A DNA stretch of 48,006 bases from Candidatus Omnitrophota bacterium. GTDB lineage: Bacteria > Omnitrophota > Gorgyraeia > Zapsychrales > Fredricksoniimonadaceae. A program made the position numbers and the translations under genes. The stretch is from NCBI GenBank assembly GCA_015233145.1, contig JADFYI010000010.1:1-48006 (forward strand), given 5' to 3'. A model generated the notes under the pieces. It did no database searches. It was given only the letters and a program-made list of their open reading frames with translations, and was not told the DNA's origin. Shown here piece by piece: positions 17,077 through 26,700 of this stretch. Position 1 is the first letter of the stretch. Each line of letters opens with the position of its first letter.

Positions 17077-19239
17077 ATGCGAAAAACCATGATGGCATGG
17101 GGATGGTTTTTTTATGTATTCCTTATTTCTTCTACAGGGCTTGCCCAGCCTGTGGATAGCGCTTCCTTTCGTTCCAATATTCAATCCTCTCTAGGCGCAG
17201 GCACTTTGACCGGCACTGGCCTTTCCGAGCAATCCACATCCCTCAAAGAGGACACAAGAAATTTTCTTGTCACGCCTATCCCTTTTCAATCAAGGGTTGA
17301 AACCAATTCAGCCTTCGAGAGTTATGACGTCAGCCGCAAGATTACAGATGCCATTCTTGCGGTAAGCGACTCGCATACCAGGATTGCGCCTAGCCATATC
17401 GGGCACCCCGGGTATGAAGATGCCGCGTTCCTTTATGATAAGGCCGTGGATGCCTTGGTGTTTAAGGCCGCAGGCCAAAAGGACGAGGCGCGCGCGGTTT
17501 TGGATTATTTTGCCGAGCGTCTTCGTATCCCGGCCAGTGAAGTCCGTAAGAACTCTGATGCCAACGGCATTTATGGCATCTTAAAACTGTTCCCGTCAGT
17601 GGATAACCCCAAAGCCATTGGATTTGTTAATGCCTTTAATTCGCGTTCCATTGAGCGTGAAGGCGAGGGCAAGCTTGAATACTGGACAACACCAGGGCCG
17701 CTCGCCTTTTTGATTTTGGCATTTTTGAATGTTGCCCCGGAGAAATATTTGCCAGAGGCGCAAAAAATCGGCGACATGCTTCTTGTCATGCAGCGTGAGG
17801 ATGGCGCAGTCATTGATGGCGACCGCAATGCCGCGAATGTGCATACTGAGCCGCATATGGACAGCTATTCCGCGTTTTTAATGCTTTACGATGTCACGAG
17901 GGATCAAAAATGGAAAGCGGCGGCGGATAAAGCCTGGGCCTGGTTTGTGAAAAATGTGTACCGCCCTGAGCAGGATATTATTTTTCAGGGTATCCGGGGA
18001 GAGCGTCCGAGCGAGATATTTGCCACAGACACGTATTCCTGGACCATGGCCGGCCGCGGAGGAGAGCAAATCCCTTTGAAAATCCTTGAGGGGTTGACGG
18101 AACGGATGCTTAAGGAAAGTTTATCCAGAGTGACCGTAGAACTGCCTGACGGCAAAGTCCGCACCCTGACTCTTGTGGATTTTGCGGATGTGCGCGATAC
18201 CCGCATTATGGCTGACCGGGGCGGGTTTCATCCCATGGGGTCTGTGGAATGGATTGGCGGGGTTATTTTGTGCCTGCAAAAAAATGCCGTGCGTTTTTGG
18301 GAAGAAGGTGATTCTGAGGATCGGAAAAAGGCGGGTTATTTCAAAGCTCTCGCAGAATATTTCTTGACCCAGGCGCTTAATTCTTATTATCACGTGGATG
18401 GCATTAAAGGGCTTTTGTCGTTTTACGCGACAGGGCAATGGATGGCGACCGGCCATGGCTGGCACACCCCGTATTATTATGTGAAAGACGCCAAGGGCAA
18501 CCCTGTCATCAAAGGCGGCAGCACGATCGGCGCGTGGCCGGTATTGCCGTTGAAGCATCAGAATCCTTTTAAACTCAATGATGATTATGGAAAAATTTAT
18601 GAGCAGATTCCTGTGAGTGATGAGGCCTCTCAAAAAGCCCAGGAGCATGTTTCCGCCATTGTGCTTGAGCGTGCCTTTACAGAAACAGTGCCGCGTGAAA
18701 TTGCCGAAGGCGCTGATGAAATTCCGGAATTGTGGCGGTATAACCAGAACATGTTTCGTTCAATCAATACGGGTGATTATTATGCCGCGATATTGTGGGC
18801 GCAAAAAGTTCTGGGGAATTCCGACTGGATGATTATGGCCAAGGAACAACAGAAGCGCAAGGCCGCGGAAGTGGGCGGGCTTGTAGATTATCCCTGGGGA
18901 ACGCCCATGGCAAAAGCCAGGGACGCTAAACACGCCATTTTCCGTTATCCTCTCTTGAATGAAATGGGCGCGGCCATGTGGGGCATGGCCGTGGCACAGT
19001 TTAAAACCAACAACCGTGAGGCTGCCAAGGCCTGGATTCAAACCATGATGGAGACGATTGCTTATCATCAGATTTATGCGCCTGATGGCCCAGGGTTTTG
19101 GAATGCGCTGGTGTCCTGGGAAACCAATCCCGGTGGCACAGCCCTGGATGCGGAAATGGGGAGCCTTTACCGCGAAGTCCTGGCCCAAAAGGGGCTGAAT
19201 TCTGCGTTACCCAAAGTTTTTCCTGTTGTTACCCCTTAA
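17077..19239 (+). CDS. Exported protein of unknown function, possible (alpha/alpha) toroid
   Basis: This 720-residue protein has a signal peptide (about 1-24, cleavage likely after GLA in STGLAQPV). ATG 17077 is preceded by GAGAAGGAGG, a strong ribosome site; an upstream start at 17053 would contain that site. The body is rich in Trp, Tyr and Gly and shows repeated helix-turn patterns such as LYDVTRDQKWKAAADKAWAWF, TDTYSWTMAGRGGEQ and WDALVSWETNPGG-like ends. These resemble the six-hairpin glycosidase or terpene-cyclase toroid folds of carbohydrate-active proteins. I cannot place it in a named family. A polysaccharide lyase or hydrolase role is a guess based on fold texture and the neighbouring GT39-type gene. 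Confidence 0.6.
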   Translation: MRKTMMAWGWFFYVFLISSTGLAQPVDSASFRSNIQSSLGAGTLTGTGLSEQSTSLKEDTRNFLVTPIPFQSRVETNSAFESYDVSRKITDAILAVSDSHTRIAPSHIGHPGYEDAAFLYDKAVDALVFKAAGQKDEARAVLDYFAERLRIPASEVRKNSDANGIYGILKLFPSVDNPKAIGFVNAFNSRSIEREGEGKLEYWTTPGPLAFLILAFLNVAPEKYLPEAQKIGDMLLVMQREDGAVIDGDRNAANVHTEPHMDSYSAFLMLYDVTRDQKWKAAADKAWAWFVKNVYRPEQDIIFQGIRGERPSEIFATDTYSWTMAGRGGEQIPLKILEGLTERMLKESLSRVTVELPDGKVRTLTLVDFADVRDTRIMADRGGFHPMGSVEWIGGVILCLQKNAVRFWEEGDSEDRKKAGYFKALAEYFLTQALNSYYHVDGIKGLLSFYATGQWMATGHGWHTPYYYVKDAKGNPVIKGGSTIGAWPVLPLKHQNPFKLNDDYGKIYEQIPVSDEASQKAQEHVSAIVLERAFTETVPREIAEGADEIPELWRYNQNMFRSINTGDYYAAILWAQKVLGNSDWMIMAKEQQKRKAAEVGGLVDYPWGTPMAKARDAKHAIFRYPLLNEMGAAMWGMAVAQFKTNNREAAKAWIQTMMETIAYHQIYAPDGPGFWNALVSWETNPGGTALDAEMGSLYREVLAQKGLNSALPKVFPVVTP

Positions 19240-19341
19240 ATATGTATAAAATACAGGAACTTTTTTTATTTAGCCTTGTCTAAACAAGCAGACACCGCGG
19301 AGGTGCTGAAAGCGGGAATATGCTAAGAAAGGAGTTTTTTT

Positions 19342-19638
19342 ATGATGCACAGTCTTGTTTTTTCTTTCGCACATGCAGTCATTGTTTTAACCGTCAGTTT
19401 TTTTGTTTTGCTGGCCATCCACAAGCTTGAAGCCTCGTGGTTGAGGACGTTCGGGTATGTTATTGCGGCTTTATTGTGGGTGTCTGCGGCACTGGTTTTG
19501 GGAAAAGGCCTTCATGAGCGGCATCATTTTGGCGGGCATGAACGCATGATGATGTGCCCCATGATGAAAAGAGAAATGCCGCCCATGGGCAAGCAATGCC
19601 CTTTCCCTGCAGCAGGCCCAGCGGCTGTTAATAAATAG
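19342..19638 (+). CDS. Small Met/His/Cys-rich membrane protein
   Basis: This 98-residue protein has two hydrophobic helices (about 6-26 and 36-54) and a short C-terminal tail. The tail carries His58, His61, His62, His66, seven methionines between residues 69 and 82, and Cys72 and Cys86. AAAGGAG precedes the ATG at good spacing and a strong terminator follows, so it looks like a genuine single-gene unit. The Met/His/Cys tail resembles soft-metal (copper or silver) binding tails, but no metal-transport gene is adjacent and I do not recognise a family. Confidence 0.6.
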   Translation: MMHSLVFSFAHAVIVLTVSFFVLLAIHKLEASWLRTFGYVIAALLWVSAALVLGKGLHERHHFGGHERMMMCPMMKREMPPMGKQCPFPAAGPAAVNK

Positions 19639-19663
19639 TATTCATTAACACAGGTATTTTTTT

Positions 19664-19715
19664 AATCCTATAAACCAGACCCCCAGGGGTCTGGTTTATA
19701 GGATTATTGTTTTTA
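19664..19715. terminator. long perfect hairpin terminator
   Basis: A 20-bp perfect inverted repeat runs AATCCTATAAACCAGACCCC (19664-19683) against its complement (19686-19705), with only two bases between. ATTGTTTTTAAT follows on the + strand. On the minus strand the T-rich exit is AAAAAAATACC read as its complement, so it may work in both directions. It closes the 98-residue protein gene. Blocks of this stem recur in the hairpins at 29413-29467 and 43617-43640. Confidence 0.8.
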
Positions 19716-19745
19716 ATAAGTTTATTCCCTCGGGTTTCTTTTAAT

Positions 19746-19774
19746 TTGTCTATTGTTAGGAATAACGGTATAAT
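19746..19774 (+). promoter_or_regulatory. promoter of the PAS kinase/NarL regulator operon
   Basis: TTGTCT (19746-19751), a 17-nt spacer and a perfect TATAAT (19769-19774) precede the kinase ATG at 19848 by 73 nt. This is one of the best promoter matches in the window. Confidence 0.7.
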
Positions 19775-19847
19775 CGCAAAAAAGGCAGTCAAGCACTTGC
19801 CTTAGAGTTCCTTTAGAAAATCCGAAATCCACATCAAAATAGCGAAC

Positions 19848-22841
19848 ATGCCTGATTTTCAAGAAAAATACCTTCCCTCACCTGACCAATTTGAGAAATT
19901 TTTTAAACTTTCCCTGGATATTATGTGCATCGCCTCAACGGATGGGCGTTTAAAAAGGGTGAACCCTGCTTTTGAAGAAATGTTTGGCTACACTCTTGAG
20001 GAATTGCTTGAGCGGCCTTTTATTGAATTTTCCTATCCGGATGACCTTGCGCCCACCTTAAAAGAACTCGAAAAGCTGAACCAGGGCCAAACGGTTATTG
20101 ACTTTATAAACCGTTATCGCTGTAAGGATGGGGCTTACAAAAGTATTGAATGGCGCGCCACGCCTACGGACAAGAAAAATATTTTTTATGCCATAGGCCG
20201 GGATATTACAGAGCGTAAAAAGCTGGATGATGCTTTGAAGTTGAGTGAAATGCGTTATCGGCATTTGTTTGGGTCGGGGACTGATACTGTTTTTCTGGTG
20301 GATGCTCAAACCGGCATGTTTATTGATGCCAATCCTGCGGCGTCAAGGCTGTACGGTTATAGCCGGGATGAATTTTTGGGAATGAAAAAAGAGGATGTTT
20401 CTGCGGAACCAAAGAAAACGCATGAAGCGGTATCTACCGGGGTCAAGGTTGTGCCTCTGCGCTGGCACCGAAAAAAAGACGGAACAGTGTTTCCGGTTGA
20501 AATTTCAGGCAGTTATTTTGATTTTTTCGGGAAAAAGATTCATGTTGCCACGATTCGGGACATCAGCGAACGCAAGCAGTCGCAAGAGGCGCTTAAGAGA
20601 AGCGAGGAGCGTTTTGAGGCCATGTTTCGTTCAAGCCCCATTGCGAGCAGCCTCACCAATTTGTTTGATGGAAAATTTGAAAATGTTAACGCTGAGTTTC
20701 TGAAAATGTTTGGCTATTCTCAGGACACTGTCATCGGCAGCAGCCCGCTGGCGTTAAAGATGTGGGTTTACCCGGAACATCGAAAGCAGATGATCAGGTT
20801 CCTTCGTTCACAGGGAAAAATAAAGAATTTGGAGACAAAGTTTCGGACAAAAGACGGGCAGTTCAAAGATGTTGTTGTGGTCGCTGAAATTATTGAACTC
20901 AGGGGCCAGCAGTATATCCTGGGCCTTAGTCAGGATGTCACGGAACTCAAAAAGGCGGAGAAGGCTTTAAGGGCCAGTGAACAAAAGTTTTCATCATTAT
21001 TTTCGGCGAGCAATGAGGGCGTTTGCCTTCATGAGATTGTTGCTGATAAAAGAGGCAAGCCGATTGACTATCGAATTCTTGATGTCAATCCTGCTTTTGA
21101 AAAGATAACCGGGATACAAAAAAGCAAAGCTGTGGGCAAACTTGCCTCTGTGCTTTATGGCACAAATAAACCGCCTTATTTAGAAGCATATGCAAAGGTT
21201 GCAAAGACGAGAAAGGCGGTTTCATTTGAAACATATTTTTCTCCCATGGATAAGCATTTTATGATATCGGTTTTTTCACCGGATCGAGGGCGGTTTGCAA
21301 CGGTCTTTCTTGACATTACTAGTCGTAAGAAGGTAGAAGAAGCGCTGCTAGAAAGCGAAGCACGCTTTCAGGCGATTGCGACCAATACTCCGGATCATTT
21401 TTTTATCCAGGACAAGGGGCTGCGATATGTATGGGTGGCTAATCCGCAGTTAGGGTTAACAGCCAAAGATATGGTGGGTCACACAGACTACGACATCCTT
21501 GCCCCAGAGGATGCTTTGAAGCTCACAAAGATAAAGAAAGGCGTGCTCAAGTCAGGAAGATCTGTGCATTTATTTTCGTCGCTGCTTTCTCACAAGGGGG
21601 GCGTTGAATATTTTGATGGGACCTATGTTCCTCGATTTGACAAAAATAGGACAGTGACTGGTCTTATTGGATATTTTAAGAATGTGACAGAAAAAGTGAA
21701 CGCCGATGAAAAGCTCAAAAACAAGCAAGCCGAGTTAAAGGCGATTTATGATTATTCGCCTGTCATGATGTGTGTGCTCGATCGTGAGCATAGGATTCAA
21801 TATGTTAATCGGGCGATGATAAAATTTTCAGCTAAGGCCAATGATCAATGGCCTAATGAAAAAATAGGCGGGTTTTGGAATTGCATTAATGCTTTGGGTC
21901 ATCCTCGCGGTTGCGGCTTGGGCCCTAAGTGTAAAATTTGTCCTCTTCGCCAAGCGATTTTGGAAACTGGGGAAACAGGCGTTGCCTGTTCAGGGGTTGA
22001 GTATGAGGGAACCCTGTTGAGGGGAAAGAAAAAACGCCATGTAACGTTGCGGGCATCGGTAGTCAGTATTGAGACCAAAGGTGAAGGCTTACTTTTATTG
22101 GCCCTTGAAGACATCACAGACCATAAGAGGGCGGAAAAGGCGTTGCGTGACGCAGCGCTTATGTCAAAACGGTTTTCCCGGAAGATACTTGCTGTCCGTG
22201 AAGAGGAAAAGAAAAAATTGTCCATGAACATCCATGACGAGATCGGCGCAATGGCGGTTGCGCTCAATGCCGGGCTGAGCGTTGTGGAATCCGACCTTCA
22301 AAAAAAGAATTTAAAGAATGCCCGTCAAGATATCCTTCAAACCAGGAATATCCTGAAAAAAGAGGTCGCGTTATTCAGGAAAATTGTTGAGGACTTGCGG
22401 CCTCCGAATTTGGGGATTGTTGGCCTCGATGGGATCTTAAGGGAGTATTTCCTTCAGACAGGGAATGACAATAATTTAGAAATCTTTTTTAAGGTGCGAA
22501 AATGGAGCGGCAAGCTCAATGACAAGGTTGCCACAGCTGTTTATCGATTAAGCCAGGAGGCTTTGACAAATATTATCAAGCATTCCAAAGCCAGGAAAGT
22601 ATTTGTCAGCTTGCGCTTTGTGCGGAATCAATTAGAGTATAGTATTCGTGATAATGGCCAGGGATTTAATCTTAAAAGCCCTTTGAAAAATGCCAAAGCG
22701 CTTAAGCTTGGCATTCAGGGGATGAAAGAGCGTATTGAGGCCCTTGGCGGGACTTTTGTGATAGAGTCTGTGCCCCAAAAAGGGACAACGATCAAAGTAG
22801 CCCTGCCGCTCTCAGGTGAGGACACGGAAAATAAGGACTGA
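19848..22841 (+). CDS. Six-PAS sensor histidine kinase (HisKA_3 / NarX-type)
   Basis: This 997-residue kinase has no transmembrane segment and is therefore probably cytoplasmic. About six PAS domains start near residues 15, 130, 252, 380, 500 and 630, several followed by PAC-like ends such as ISERKQSQEAL. The sixth contains a cysteine set, Cys679, Cys689, Cys695 and Cys698, spaced C-x9-CG-x4-C-x2-CP. The transmitter is the NarL-partner type: phosphoacceptor His796 in NIHDEIGAM, then an ATPase domain with LSQEALTNIIKHSKA, RDNGQGF and LGIQGMKERIEALGG. The regulator gene begins three bases after the stop, so the two form an operon. The ligand is unknown; the cysteines point to redox, metal or cofactor sensing in one PAS. 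The Shine-Dalgarno is weak. Confidence 0.9.
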   Translation: MPDFQEKYLPSPDQFEKFFKLSLDIMCIASTDGRLKRVNPAFEEMFGYTLEELLERPFIEFSYPDDLAPTLKELEKLNQGQTVIDFINRYRCKDGAYKSIEWRATPTDKKNIFYAIGRDITERKKLDDALKLSEMRYRHLFGSGTDTVFLVDAQTGMFIDANPAASRLYGYSRDEFLGMKKEDVSAEPKKTHEAVSTGVKVVPLRWHRKKDGTVFPVEISGSYFDFFGKKIHVATIRDISERKQSQEALKRSEERFEAMFRSSPIASSLTNLFDGKFENVNAEFLKMFGYSQDTVIGSSPLALKMWVYPEHRKQMIRFLRSQGKIKNLETKFRTKDGQFKDVVVVAEIIELRGQQYILGLSQDVTELKKAEKALRASEQKFSSLFSASNEGVCLHEIVADKRGKPIDYRILDVNPAFEKITGIQKSKAVGKLASVLYGTNKPPYLEAYAKVAKTRKAVSFETYFSPMDKHFMISVFSPDRGRFATVFLDITSRKKVEEALLESEARFQAIATNTPDHFFIQDKGLRYVWVANPQLGLTAKDMVGHTDYDILAPEDALKLTKIKKGVLKSGRSVHLFSSLLSHKGGVEYFDGTYVPRFDKNRTVTGLIGYFKNVTEKVNADEKLKNKQAELKAIYDYSPVMMCVLDREHRIQYVNRAMIKFSAKANDQWPNEKIGGFWNCINALGHPRGCGLGPKCKICPLRQAILETGETGVACSGVEYEGTLLRGKKKRHVTLRASVVSIETKGEGLLLLALEDITDHKRAEKALRDAALMSKRFSRKILAVREEEKKKLSMNIHDEIGAMAVALNAGLSVVESDLQKKNLKNARQDILQTRNILKKEVALFRKIVEDLRPPNLGIVGLDGILREYFLQTGNDNNLEIFFKVRKWSGKLNDKVATAVYRLSQEALTNIIKHSKARKVFVSLRFVRNQLEYSIRDNGQGFNLKSPLKNAKALKLGIQGMKERIEALGGTFVIESVPQKGTTIKVALPLSGEDTENKD

Positions 22842-22844
22842 CAA

Positions 22845-23498
22845 ATGAGCATCACAGTGATCATTGCCGACGATCATGCTCTCGTGCGAGAAGGGATCAA
22901 GGCTGTTTTAAAAAGAACGACGTCCGACATTGATGTCATTGCCGAAGCCTCTGATGGCAAAGGCCTGCTGGATATTGCCAAGAAAACATTTGCGAATGTT
23001 TATCTTTTGGACATCAGCATGCCGCTTTTAAACGGCCTGGAAGTCACGGCCCGTTTAATGAAGATGAACTCCAAAAACAAGGTTATTATTTTAAGCATGC
23101 ATGACGACCGGGTGTCTGTGGAGAATGCATTAAAAAGCGGGGCCAAAGGGTATTTGGTTAAAGAAACAGCGCCGGAGGAAGTTGCTCATGCCATACGGGA
23201 AGTCGTAGACGGGCGGTTTTTTTTGAGCCCGAAAATTGCCGGGTATATTGTTAAGGATTTCCTGGGAAGCCGGCACAATTATGGGCAAAGAAAACAATTT
23301 TCACGCCTTACTCCCAGGGAAAAAGAAATTCTTCAGCTGGTCGGGGAAGGCTTTACGAGCAAGGATATCGCCGGTCAGTTAAAGGCAGCCTTGTCGACTG
23401 TTCAGGTGCACCGCAAGAATATTATGCGTAAACTGGACATCCATAAACAAACTGATCTTGTGCGTTTCGCGCTTAAAGAAGGCATTTCCAAGCTTTAG
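22845..23498 (+). CDS. NarL/FixJ-family response regulator
   Basis: This 217-residue protein has an N-terminal receiver (IIADDHALVREG, phosphoacceptor Asp56 in LLDISMP, switch Ser in IILSMHD, Lys in GYLVKET) and a C-terminal LuxR-type helix-turn-helix: LTPREKEILQLVGEGFTSKDIA and STVQVHRKNIMRKLDI. It is the evident partner of the HisKA_3 kinase directly upstream, with a gap of three bases. It should bind DNA as a phosphorylated dimer. Its target promoters cannot be read from this window; the next operon (from 23743) is an obvious candidate. Confidence 0.93.
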   Translation: MSITVIIADDHALVREGIKAVLKRTTSDIDVIAEASDGKGLLDIAKKTFANVYLLDISMPLLNGLEVTARLMKMNSKNKVIILSMHDDRVSVENALKSGAKGYLVKETAPEEVAHAIREVVDGRFFLSPKIAGYIVKDFLGSRHNYGQRKQFSRLTPREKEILQLVGEGFTSKDIAGQLKAALSTVQVHRKNIMRKLDIHKQTDLVRFALKEGISKL

Positions 23499-23599
23499 CC
23501 GCTATCCCGTTTTCAAACCATTATAAAATACTATAAGATATTTTTTTTTATACCTTTTTTAGGGTATTTCCACACATTACTGGGCATTTATACTATCTA

Positions 23600-23627
23600 T
23601 TGATGTAAATATTTGTATTTATATTGT
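23600..23627 (+). promoter_or_regulatory. putative promoter of the hybrid kinase operon
   Basis: In the very AT-rich 244-bp gap after the NarL-type gene, TTGATG (23600-23605), a 16-nt spacer and TATTGT (23622-23627) give a moderate promoter match 115 nt before the hybrid kinase ATG. The AT-richness makes chance matches likely. Confidence 0.35.
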
Positions 23628-23742
23628 AATCAACGGCACTTATGGTTTAGGCCAGGAGGTTGCTGGTGTTTTCTTTTGTGTTTCCTTCCCAAAATTTTGA
23701 TCCATCACACCTATCGTATAGCTTTATTTCGGAGGCCAGGGC

Positions 23743-26700
23743 ATGATTGCAGACTTCTGGAAACTTCAGATGGATTATGTGTTTTTTGTTTATGGTTTGG
23801 CATTTCTATCGTTGTGCATAGTCGTGCTTGTCAGGCCGCGGCTTTCCACGGAACGATTGCCATGGGGCTTTTTGGCAGGATTTGGATTTTTGCACGGTGC
23901 CAATGAATGGCTTGATATGCTGGCAGTGAGCCTGGGAGACTCTCCCGAGTTTAAGGCGCTGCGGTTGGTTATGATGGCGGTATCGTTTTTGCTCTTGATT
24001 GAATTCGGCCGCCAGGGATTAAAAAATCAGGGTGCGCGTTGGCCCGGGTACTGGATTTATATTCCTCTTATTGCGGCGGTTGGTTGCAGTTATTTTGAGG
24101 GGTTTGATGGGCTCAATGCCGCTTGCCGCTATACATTGGGATTTTCCGGGAGCGTTTTGACGGGGCTGGCGTTTTGGGGAGAAGCCTCGAGATTATCATC
24201 TGCCGAGCGTTGGCCGTTACGTTGGGCAGGCGTTTCGTTTCTTTTTTACAGTGTATTTTCAGGATTGATTGTCCCTAAGGCCGGTTTCTTTCCGGCGAGT
24301 TTTTATAACCACGATTCGTTTTTACTTTTTTTTAAATTTCCTGTTCAGATCATGCGTGCCTTATGCGCTTGTGCCGGCGCTCTGGGGATATGGTTTTCCT
24401 TTAAGCAGCAATCAAGACAAGGCCAGGAAACGACTAAGTTACAGTCCTGGATTGTTCCCATCATGGTGGCCGTGATTTTAGCTGTGGGTTTTGGAATTGT
24501 TAATTGGCGTGGTCAGGTGGCTGATAAGGACCAAAGAAATCGTCTGATTTCTCAGGGTGTTGCCGTGGCCCGGACCATCAATACGGAACGTGTCAAGGCC
24601 CTGTCTTTTTCATCGCTGGATCGATCCAACCCCAACTTTTTACGTTTGCGCGAACAGATGATTGCTTATGGCAATGCCATGGGGCTTAAAAGTATCTATA
24701 GCATGGCTATTCGCGACGGGCATATTGTGTTCGGCCCGGAAAATATTCCGGAAAATTCGTCATTGGCTTCACCGCCGGGAACAGTTTATCAAGAGCCGCG
24801 CAGGGAAGACTGGGAGGCTTTTAAAACAGGCAGGCCCTATACCGTCGGCCCTGTCACGGATGAATATGGCACTTTTGTTTCTGCCGGGGCTCCTGTGATT
24901 GATTCGCACACAGGCCAGGGCCTTCTTATTATTGGCATGGATATCAACGCCGATCTTTTTCAGGCTTTTGTGACGCGGGCACGGCTGGAAGCCCTTTATT
25001 CTGTTTTTCTTATTGTTATCTTTTTTCTGGGAGGGATAAGGTTACTAGCCTGGCGGGAAGAGGATTCGGCAAGAAAACTGGGGCCGTTGCGTTATGCGGA
25101 AGCCTGGGTAACAGCAGGTGTAGGCCTCATTTTTACCATAGCCATTGTTTCTTTGGTTCATGATGAAGAACTCCGTTCGCATCGGCAGGCCTTTTGGCAT
25201 TTGGCTGAGGCGCAGACCGGCGAGGTTATTGAGGCTTTCTCCAGCGTTCGGGACCATGAACTCGGGGGGCTTGCTTATTTCTTCAGGGGAAGCCAGTCCG
25301 TTGAACCCGAGGAGTATAAAATTTTTGCCGGCCCTCAGGCCATGAAAAGTTCGGCATTTGCCTGGGAATGGGTTGCGGCGGTTCCGGCAGACTCCAGAGA
25401 GCGGTTTGAAGCAGAAGCCCGTCAGCAGGGGGCCGGTGATTTTACTATTTATGAAAAAAACGCGGAAGGCCTTCGCGTGCCTGCGGCCGGCCGGCCTGTC
25501 TACTATCCGGTGAGATATGTGGAGCCTCTGGCTGGCAAGGAAAAAGTCCTGGGGTTTGACCTCGGATCAGAGCCGGGCCTGCGCGCGGGATTGGAAATGG
25601 CGCTCCGTACCCGCCTTGTTTCGGCGACAGATGTTATTGCCTTCCCTCAAGAAGGGGGGACGCCGGGAAAATATAAATCCATTTTTGTCTTTGACCCTGT
25701 TTTCAAGAATGAGGATCTAAAGGGATTTGCTGTTGTGATTCTTCGCCCCCTAGACCTGCTCAGGCAGGCGTCTTATTTTTTTGCTGCCAATGCAGGCCTC
25801 GGTAAGACAGCGGATGTGGATTTATACCAGCTCGAGACAGGAAAAACTCCCTTATGGCTGGGGTCTTCATTAAGTAAAGAAACCGCAGCCCCTGACACTC
25901 TCAAACCTCAAATATTTGACCTCAAAGATGAGAGAAATTATGTGTGCCCGCTTTTTATGTTCGGGAAGTCCTATGCCCTGGTTGTCCATTCTCAGTCGGA
26001 AGCCATGGGGTTATTGGGGATATTCAGCGTGTCATTTGCGTTGATCGGGCTTGTATTAACGCTTATTCTTGCGCTATTTATCAGGCTTCTCATTAACCGC
26101 AAGTTTGATCTCGAGAGAGATGTCCTGGTGCGGACAACCCAGTTGAGGAATAAGACCTTTGAATTGGAACATGAGCGGCATAACCTTCAGATTATTTTTG
26201 ATTCGGCAGATGTCGGGTTCCTGCTTCTTGACGAAACAGGGCTTATCAAGCGGGCGAATAACGCAATCGCGGCTTTGATCGGCAGGGATACCCTGGGAAT
26301 GCTTTTGACTCACCCCGGAGAGGCGCTCTGTTGCATTCATTCGCTTAAAGACAAACAACGCTGCGGCACCATGACTTATTGCCAGGAATGCCCTGTCCAT
26401 AATCTTTTCTTGAGAGTCCTTCGGGAAGGCGGCGTGGTTTCGGATATTGAGGCTCAGAAGGAACTTTTGCTGAACGAAAAGCCCCGGTCTTTGTGGCTTA
26501 AGATGAGCGGAAGTTTGCTGGAGATGAACGGCGCCAGGCATGTCCTGATGTCGTTTTTTGATATCACAGAACGCAAGTTACTGGAGAATGACATCCTGGA
26601 GTCGCGTGCCCGCCTTCAGCTTGCCTTGAGATCGGCCAGGATGGGGACATGGTCTTACGATAGCCTGACAAAAAAGCGTTATTTTGATCCGCAAACCTGC

